A stretch of 25,685 bases of DNA from UBA1081 sp964495345. Lineage in GTDB: Bacteria; Bacillota; Clostridia; Oscillospirales; Acutalibacteraceae. Under the pieces are notes generated by a model that was not told the origin of the DNA, made no database searches, and saw only the letters and a program-made list of their open reading frames with translations. A program made the position numbers and the translations under genes. This document shows, in pieces, positions 20,342 to 25,685 of this stretch. How positions within the stretch are numbered: position 1 is the stretch's first letter; each line of letters opens with the position of its first letter. The DNA lies in the NCBI GenBank assembly GCA_964495345.1, contig CAZBVV010000018.1:1-25685 (forward strand), in the 5' to 3' direction.

Positions 20342-21721
20342 ATGAATAATACCGAAAAAACTATGGAAAAAATTGTTGCTCTTTGTAAGAGCAGAGGCTT
20401 TATATTCGCAGGCAGCGATATCTACGGCGGTCTTGCAAACACATGGGACTACGGCCCCTTAGGTGCAAGACTTAAAAACAATGTTAAAGATACCTGGAGA
20501 AAAAGATTTATTCAGGAAAGAAAGAACAGCTACGAGGTTGATGCTGATATCCTTATGCATCCCAGAGTATGGGAAGCAAGCGGTCACGTTGCATCATTCT
20601 CTGACCCTCTTCTTGACTGTAAAGAGTGTAAAATGCGTCACAGAGCAGACAATCTTATTGACGATTTTGACGAGAATGCTCATGCAGACGGTATGACAAA
20701 GGAAGAAATGTTTGAGTATATCAAGGCTCATTCAATTCCCTGTCCCAACTGCGGCAAACACAACTTTACCGACATCAGAGAATTTAACCTTATGTTCCAG
20801 ACTTTCAGAGGCGTTACAAACAACAGCAAGAGTGTTATATATCTCCGTCCCGAAAATGCACAGGGTGAATATGTAAACTATCTTAATGTTCAGCGTTCAA
20901 TGAGAGCAAAGCTTCCTTTCAGCATCGGTCAGATCGGTAAGGCTTTCAGAAACGAAATTACACCCGGTAACTTCACATTCAGAACCATCGAATTTGAGCA
21001 GATGGAGTTCCAGACTTTCTGTAAAGAGGGTACAGACACAGAGCTTTACGATTACTTCAAGAACTACGGTATGGAATACTATAAGGATTTAGGTATTCCT
21101 GCAGAGCATCTTCGTTTCCACGACCATGAAAAGCTTGCTCACTACGCAAAAGCGGCTTGTGATATTGAGTTCTTGTTCCCATTCGGTTGGGGTGAAATCA
21201 ACGGCACTCATAACAGAACAAACTTCGACCTTACAAGACATCAGGAATACAGCGGTCAGAAGATGGATTATCTTGATCCCGAAACAAACGAAAAGTTTAT
21301 TCCCTTTATCATTGAGTCAACTTACGGTCTTGACAGAACTGTTCTTGCTCTTCTTTGTGAAGCTTATGACGAAGAGGTTATTGACGCTGAAAAGAACGAT
21401 GTAAGAGTTGTTCTTCATTTAAGTCCTGTTGTTGCACCTTACAAGGCTGCAGTTCTTCCCCTTTCAAAGAAACTTTCCGATAAGGCTATGGATGTTTACG
21501 AAAAGCTCAGCAAGAAATTCATGGTTGACTTTGACGAAACAGGCTCAATCGGTAAGAGATACCGCCGTGAGGATGAAATAGGTACACCTTTCTGTATCAC
21601 ATACGATTTTGACAGCGAAACTGACGGCTGCGTAACTGTCCGTGACAGAGATACAATGGAGCAGGTAAGATTGCCTATTAACGAGCTTGAAGCATATATT
21701 GCATCAAAGATTGAATTTTAA
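20342..21721 (+). CDS. glyQS: Glycyl-tRNA synthetase, single-chain alpha-2 type
   Basis: This 459-residue class II enzyme attaches glycine to tRNA-Gly and is essential for translation. The length is typical of the homodimeric form, distinct from the alpha2-beta2 enzyme. The N-terminal signature IVALCKSRGFIFAGSDIYGG and YGPLGARLKNNV opens the catalytic core. A zinc-ribbon-like insert follows with CKECKMRH and CPNCGKHN. Motif 2 is FRNEITPGNFTFRTIEF and motif 3 is GLDRTVLALL. An anticodon-binding domain spans about 360-459 (VVLHLSPVVAPYKAAVLPL). GGAGG at 20329-20333 precedes ATG 20342. It stands alone between its promoter and a strong terminator. Its codon use is more biased than its neighbours, as expected for a highly expressed gene. 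Confidence 0.97.
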   Translation: MNNTEKTMEKIVALCKSRGFIFAGSDIYGGLANTWDYGPLGARLKNNVKDTWRKRFIQERKNSYEVDADILMHPRVWEASGHVASFSDPLLDCKECKMRHRADNLIDDFDENAHADGMTKEEMFEYIKAHSIPCPNCGKHNFTDIREFNLMFQTFRGVTNNSKSVIYLRPENAQGEYVNYLNVQRSMRAKLPFSIGQIGKAFRNEITPGNFTFRTIEFEQMEFQTFCKEGTDTELYDYFKNYGMEYYKDLGIPAEHLRFHDHEKLAHYAKAACDIEFLFPFGWGEINGTHNRTNFDLTRHQEYSGQKMDYLDPETNEKFIPFIIESTYGLDRTVLALLCEAYDEEVIDAEKNDVRVVLHLSPVVAPYKAAVLPLSKKLSDKAMDVYEKLSKKFMVDFDETGSIGKRYRREDEIGTPFCITYDFDSETDGCVTVRDRDTMEQVRLPINELEAYIASKIEF

Positions 21722-21730
21722 ACAAAATGT

Positions 21731-21766
21731 AAAAAGTGTGTTGTTTTCTGCAGCACACTTTTTTTT
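21731..21766 (+). terminator. Intrinsic terminator of glyQS
   Basis: AAAAAGTGTG (21731-21740) pairs with CACACTTTTT (21754-21763), and the T run continues to 21766. It lies 10 bp after the stop codon. Confidence 0.9.
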
Positions 21767-21774
21767 AAAATATA

Positions 21775-21803
21775 TAGACAAAAGTTAAAAAATGGTATAT
21801 AAT
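21775..21803 (+). promoter_or_regulatory. Promoter of the GH5 gene
   Basis: TAGACA (21775-21780), 17 bp and TATAAT (21798-21803) lie 43 bp upstream of the TTG start, just after the glyQS terminator. Confidence 0.65.
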
Positions 21804-21846
21804 CAGTTTACAAATAATTTACAAATGATTTTAGGAGGCGGCAATT

Positions 21847-23319
21847 TTGAAAAAACTCTTATCACTATTCCTTTCTATTATTATCGCTGTTTTGTCTGTA
21901 ACATCGGTGCTTGCAGTATCTGTTTTTGCAGAAGCTGACGATAATGTGGCTATCCATGCAGATGATGCACTTCATACAGAGAGCTATAAGCTTGTAAACG
22001 CAAAGGGTGAAGATGTTTTCCTCCGTGGTATAAACCTCGGCGGATGGCTTATTATGGAAGACTGGTTCTGTCCTGTTTATAATGATGCAACAGGCGATGT
22101 TTATTCTTACAGCGTTCTAACAGAGCGTTTCGGTCTTGATGGTTGTTACGAGCTTATCAATATTTATCAGGATAACTGGATAACCGAAGCTGACTTTAAG
22201 AATATTGCAGATATGGGCTTTAACTGTGTAAGAATTCCTTTCTGGTACAGAAACTTCCAGTCCGATGATAAAGGCACATGGATTCTTGACGAAAACGGTG
22301 AAATTGACCTTTCGAGACTTGAATGGGCCGTTGAAATGTGCCGTAAGTACGGTCTTTATGCAATTCTTGACCTTCACGGTGCAAACGGTTGTCAGGGTAA
22401 CAGTAACCATTGCGGTTTAAGCGGAAGCTACCATTTCTTCGACCAGAACGAACAAGGCGAATGGTACCGTAAACAGGCAGTAGAGCTTTGGAGAGTTATT
22501 GCAGAGCGTTTTGCAGGAGATCCCGCCATTGCTATGTTTGACCTTCTAAATGAGCCTATGTGCGGTGTCAATATTGCACAGCGTGTATATTCCTATTATT
22601 GGGAATTCTATGATATGTGCTACGATGCAATCAGGGCAGAAGATCCCAACAGAGTTATTACAATGATAGGCACATGGAGTATGGATAAACTGCCCGATCC
22701 CGATGATTACGGTTGGAATAATGTTGTTTATCAGTATCATCAGTATGACGATGCCGAATCCGATTATACAACAAGAATTGCGAACGGCTGGGCTTGTTTC
22801 TATGATGTTCCCATGTATGCAGGTGAATTCCATCCCGTTGGTGATACATTAACACTTGATTATACAATCAGAGCATACGATACAAATGATGTTATTTGGA
22901 CCCTTTGGACATATAAAGGCTATAACAGCTGGGCAGCAAGGACAGATTGGTTTGCATACGGCAGTACATCAGCAAAATATACTGTTGACCTTGAGAATGA
23001 CAGCTATGAAACTATTGCCTATAAATGGGGAGAAGTAATGCAAACAAACAGCGGCACATTCGTTGAAGCAAGACTTTATGATGTAGCTAAAGCATATCTT
23101 CCCAATGCAACACTTGACGATGTTCCTTTTAATAAACAGGAGGATATTGACAATTATGTAGCAGGTGAGGTTTATATCGGTACAGGCTACACAGGCAGTA
23201 ATGAGTGTATTTTCTGCAGTTTCTTCAGCAGTCTGTCAGATTTACCTCTTATGGGACAGATTTCTATATGGATTCACGGACTTCTTCACTCAATCTTTAC
23301 TTCAAGTAATATTGATTAA
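21847..23319 (+). CDS. Secreted GH5 glycosidase (exo-/endo-beta-glucanase-like)
   Basis: This 490-residue protein starts at TTG 21847, with AGGAGG at 21834-21839. It has a Sec signal peptide (KKLLSLFLSIIIAVLSVTSV, cleavage probably after VFA, about residue 28). The GH5 TIM barrel starts FLRGINLGGWLIMEDWF. It has AILDLHGANGCQ, the acid/base E236 in DLLNEPMCG and the nucleophile E327 in YAGEFHPV. The RGINLGGWL opening and the overall plan resemble the exo-beta-1,3-glucanase and related beta-glucanase branch of GH5. The C-terminal 60 residues leave the barrel and end with ECIFCSFFSS and a hydrophobic amphipathic stretch (QISIWIHGLLHSIF), which may bind the membrane or a partner. No dockerin or binding module is present. 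The substrate is not resolved. Confidence 0.9.
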   Translation: MKKLLSLFLSIIIAVLSVTSVLAVSVFAEADDNVAIHADDALHTESYKLVNAKGEDVFLRGINLGGWLIMEDWFCPVYNDATGDVYSYSVLTERFGLDGCYELINIYQDNWITEADFKNIADMGFNCVRIPFWYRNFQSDDKGTWILDENGEIDLSRLEWAVEMCRKYGLYAILDLHGANGCQGNSNHCGLSGSYHFFDQNEQGEWYRKQAVELWRVIAERFAGDPAIAMFDLLNEPMCGVNIAQRVYSYYWEFYDMCYDAIRAEDPNRVITMIGTWSMDKLPDPDDYGWNNVVYQYHQYDDAESDYTTRIANGWACFYDVPMYAGEFHPVGDTLTLDYTIRAYDTNDVIWTLWTYKGYNSWAARTDWFAYGSTSAKYTVDLENDSYETIAYKWGEVMQTNSGTFVEARLYDVAKAYLPNATLDDVPFNKQEDIDNYVAGEVYIGTGYTGSNECIFCSFFSSLSDLPLMGQISIWIHGLLHSIFTSSNID

Positions 23320-23326
23320 CTTAATT

Positions 23327-23358
23327 TTCGGCTGTGTCACCTGATACAGCCGAATTTT
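23327..23358 (+). terminator. Intrinsic terminator of the GH5 gene
   Basis: TTCGGCTGT (23327-23335) pairs with ACAGCCGAA (23346-23354), with inner GTCA/TGAT pairing possible, followed by TTTT. Confidence 0.85.
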
Positions 23359-23421
23359 CAGTTTTATAGTAAACTGCGTTTTAAAGATTATATTGATATC
23401 GTTTTGTGTGGACTTAATTGA

Positions 23422-23625
23422 TAAACAATAATTTAGCGAAGAAAAAATTGCAATAGAATTTGTAAGGGGCGTTAACCTAACGCCCGATTTGCCGTAAGGC
23501 AAATAACGGTGGAACACCGTTTCATTTGCACATATAAAATTCCTGACGGAATTTGTGCTTCGCACGCGGGCGATGAATCATCGCCCCTACGGTATCAAGT
23601 CAATTCACAGATAAATTATTGTTTA
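23422..23625. repeat. Dispersed palindromic element copy C with 14-bp terminal inverted repeats
   Basis: The 204-bp segment is bounded by TAAACAATAATTTA (23422-23435) and TAAATTATTGTTTA (23612-23625), identical to copy B. Inside are six hairpins in a row: GGGCGTTA-ACC-TAACGCCC (23467-23485), ATTTGCC-GTAA-GGCAAAT (23487-23504), ACGGTG-GAA-CACCGT (23506-23520), AAATTCC-TGAC-GGAATTT (23537-23554), GTGC-TTC-GCAC (23555-23565) and GGGCGATG-AAT-CATCGCCC (23568-23586). No ORF spans it. It lies between the GH5 terminator and that of the GH141-like gene. Confidence 0.7.
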
Positions 23626-23642
23626 TATTATCGCTAAAAACA

Positions 23643-23664
23643 AGGGACTGCAATCGCAGTCCCT
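23643..23664 (-). terminator. Intrinsic terminator of the GH141-like gene
   Basis: The perfect 9-bp stem AGGGACTGC / GCAGTCCCT has a 4-nt loop. On the minus strand it is followed by TGTTTTTAG. It lies 9 bp past the stop codon. Confidence 0.9.
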
Positions 23665-23673
23665 CAAATTTTA

Positions 23674-25685
23674 TTAAAACTTTGTAATTGTACCTGCATT
23701 ATATTCCCAAGGTTCAAAGCCTGTGTCAAGTGCAGGGCTGTTTGTTGCAAGTGTAAAATCTCTGTTTTCAACATCCTTAAACAACGGGTCAGCATAAACT
23801 GCGTTGTTGTAATAGCCTCTCAGTGTCATAATTACAAGAGAGAATCTGTCACCAACAGTCATCGAGTTGCCCGAATAAACAAGATTGCCTATTGTTCCGT
23901 AATCCCAATACAGGTTGTTGTTATCAATAAACCAATCTTCGCTTGTTGCATTCTTATACATTACTGATTTTTTACCTACAAGAATGTTGTTATAAAGATA
24001 AAGAGAATTATGGTCTTCGTGCTTTGTTATAAGGAATTGACCGTCACCGCCGAAAGCAAAAATGTTGTTGCGTATTATATTGTTTTCGCCGTAGTGCTGA
24101 TGGAAACAGTTTGATGAACAGTCGTAAACAAGATTCTTTTCAACCGTTATATAGCTTGAACCTTCGTCAAGGTAAATACCCCAACCGCCGTAACCTGTTG
24201 AGCCTTCGTAACAACCCACATTGTGTATGATATTACCGCTGATAACAGTATCGGGCTGAATACCGAGCGTGTAAATACCGCCCATATCCGAAAGCCAGCC
24301 GTTACCTATGTTGTAAATGAGGTTGTTCATAATTTTAATGCCGTTTGTGGAGTTGGGTGTGTATCCCCAGTTCCAGCCTACGGAAATACCCGTGTACCAG
24401 CCGTCGTGAATCTCATTGTTTGATAATTCACAGTCAACGGCATGAGTAAGAAGAATACCTATTGCATTGTTAAAAATTCTGCCGTAGTAGCTGATATGAC
24501 AGTCTTTTACATTAATGTTTGCGGTTGTTGCGGGTACAACAAAATCTCCGTTGATAAATACGGCATTTGCACCGATTTCGTTAAACTTACAAGTGGTGAT
24601 GTTGCAGTTTTGTGAACCTTTATCAAACTTTACAGCGGTGTAAGAAATGTTTTCAAAAAGACAGTCAGTAAAATCAATGCCCGATGAAGAAACAACGGTA
24701 ATTGCCGCAGGAACTTCATATGCAGCCTGTGGATGAACAGCTCCGTATTCTATATTATTATATAAAGGATGTGTTTCATCGAACAAATTATTAAAAAATT
24801 CGCCGTCTATATTTTCCCAATCTGTGTTTATAAAATTGATGCCTTGGAATGTGATATTTTTTGCATTTTCAAAGGAGAAAAGCTGCTCTGTCATGCCTGC
24901 GTAAAGAACCGTATTGTCAACCGTGTCGCCGGCTTCGGGAATGTAGTAAAGCTTCTGTTCAGTTCTGTCAAGATACCATTCACCCGGGAGTGAAAGTGCT
25001 TCTTTAACATTTTCATATACAAAGTTGTCATCAACTCTTACTGTCATTGAGGAGGGTTTTGTTGTTTCGATTCTGCCGGTTGCGGCATCAACAGAGCTTA
25101 TCGGCAGATGCTCGTCACACCAGAAATGCATAATCTTAACTTCAACGTCACGGGGATTTTCAAAATCAAGAATTTCATCTGTATTTGCGTAGAAAGCCAG
25201 AGAATGTGTGAAAAAGTCAGGTGCCCAGTCGGAAGGAACTGCCTCATCTGTTTTTGGGTCAGCAATAGTGAAAACACCCTCTTTTGGGTACTGTGAACGT
25301 GCAAGACGCTTGTTACCCTTAAAAAGTGAACGGAAATAATCGTCTTCGGAGTTGATTTCAACATCTGTAACAAAAGCATTCACACCGTTTATTACAGTTT
25401 CACTCCAACCTGAAATCTCTTTTGCACCTGAAAATTCAACAGTTTCATTTGGATATGAACGGAAGACAACATTGTTTTTGTCAGTCGATGTAAATTCGAT
25501 TGTATCTTCAATTACATAGGTACCTTCTCTGAACCAGACCGTAACAGTATCGTCAGTCTGAATACTTTTAAGCATTTCTTTAGCTCTTTCGGGTGTTTTA
25601 ACAGGATTTTCGGGTGTACCGTCGTTGCTGTCGTCACCGTAGGGAGCAACAACAATATCATATTCTTTAAAAGTAAATTCACCCT
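23674..25685 (-). CDS. Right-handed beta-helix glycosidase, GH141-like (5' end outside the window)
   Basis: The open frame continues without a stop to the window edge. Upstream of the first in-window ATG (25575) it still reads as family sequence (DIVVAPYGDDSNDGTPENPV). At least 669 residues are therefore present and the start lies beyond the edge. The N-terminal region has the typical VxPxGDDSNDGT opening and YPNETVEFSGAKEISGW. The middle has YENVKEALSLPGEWYLDRTE. The beta-helix core has GISVGWNWGYTPN, LSDMGGIYTLG, GGWGIYLDEGSS and NCFHQHYGENNIIRNNIFAF. These phrases match GH141 proteins (alpha-L-fucosidases and xylanases acting on plant cell walls). The acidic residues in LSDMGG and LDEGSS are the likely catalytic ones. 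A signal peptide would be off-window. Confidence 0.82.
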   Translation of the reverse strand, partial: GEFTFKEYDIVVAPYGDDSNDGTPENPVKTPERAKEMLKSIQTDDTVTVWFREGTYVIEDTIEFTSTDKNNVVFRSYPNETVEFSGAKEISGWSETVINGVNAFVTDVEINSEDDYFRSLFKGNKRLARSQYPKEGVFTIADPKTDEAVPSDWAPDFFTHSLAFYANTDEILDFENPRDVEVKIMHFWCDEHLPISSVDAATGRIETTKPSSMTVRVDDNFVYENVKEALSLPGEWYLDRTEQKLYYIPEAGDTVDNTVLYAGMTEQLFSFENAKNITFQGINFINTDWENIDGEFFNNLFDETHPLYNNIEYGAVHPQAAYEVPAAITVVSSSGIDFTDCLFENISYTAVKFDKGSQNCNITTCKFNEIGANAVFINGDFVVPATTANINVKDCHISYYGRIFNNAIGILLTHAVDCELSNNEIHDGWYTGISVGWNWGYTPNSTNGIKIMNNLIYNIGNGWLSDMGGIYTLGIQPDTVISGNIIHNVGCYEGSTGYGGWGIYLDEGSSYITVEKNLVYDCSSNCFHQHYGENNIIRNNIFAFGGDGQFLITKHEDHNSLYLYNNILVGKKSVMYKNATSEDWFIDNNNLYWDYGTIGNLVYSGNSMTVGDRFSLVIMTLRGYYNNAVYADPLFKDVENRDFTLATNSPALDTGFEPWEYNAGTITKF

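Noticed and set aside
23467..23586. CRISPR array at the serial hairpins
   Set aside because: Each hairpin has a different sequence and there are no equal spacers. It is a palindrome mosaic.
1..25685. tRNA or rRNA genes
   Set aside because: No cloverleaf with TTCRA arm or rRNA-like conserved segment was recognised on either strand by eye.

Overview
The window looks like chromosomal DNA from a low-GC, Gram-positive gut Clostridia bacterium, probably Oscillospiraceae/Ruminococcaceae-like. The reasons are AT-rich DNA with consensus sigma-A promoters, strong AGGAGG ribosome sites, lipoprotein signal peptides, a single-chain glycyl-tRNA synthetase, a type I dockerin and several plant- or mucus-glycan hydrolases. 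The assignment rests on gene content only.

Layout: (1) 1-4900: a minus-strand AlkP-superfamily phosphodiesterase diverges from a two-gene glycosidase operon (GH2, then a GH36-like enzyme, overlapping by 8 bp). (2) 4924-9420, minus strand: an envelope operon of an MMPL/RND-type exporter and two lipoproteins. Its consensus promoter is followed by a direct-repeat operator candidate. (3) 9611-14217, plus strand: a compact run of eleven small genes behind a consensus promoter that holds one LexA-like SOS box in its spacer and a second just downstream. It encodes a sigma-region-4-like regulator, a small helical protein, phage baseplate/fibre-like adhesion proteins, a GH25 lysozyme ending in a dockerin, a phage-type one-helix membrane protein and a holin. 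No capsid, terminase, tail tube or integrase is present. This is the best candidate here for an undescribed system: a domesticated, DNA-damage-inducible lysis and adhesion cassette. (4) 14472-15818: PadR regulator, HAAS/DUF1700-like membrane protein and a small secreted protein, closed by a clear terminator. (5) 15849-16135: a probable type I toxin-antitoxin locus, with a 26-residue hydrophobic peptide facing a convergent small RNA, each from a perfect consensus promoter. (6) 16373-20210, minus strand: two fused ABC exporter half-transporters preceded by a 20-codon leader ORF, an antiterminator stem and an intrinsic terminator. This architecture resembles ribosome-mediated attenuation of the Bacillus bmrCD type. 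(7) 20282-21766: glycyl-tRNA synthetase from its own promoter, without a T-box. (8) 21775-23358: a secreted GH5 glycosidase. (9) 23643-25685, minus strand: a GH141-like beta-helix protein that runs off the right edge.

A family of short intergenic elements with identical 14-bp terminal inverted repeats and different internal hairpin modules occurs in two full copies (16233-16382, 23422-23625) and one partial copy (1-54). Each lies at the 3' end of a minus-strand gene. In copy two the terminal repeat supplies the stop codon of an ABC gene.

The glycosidases point to a saccharolytic, glycan-foraging lifestyle. The envelope exporter, ABC pair, PadR unit, SOS cassette and toxin locus look like stress and competition functions.
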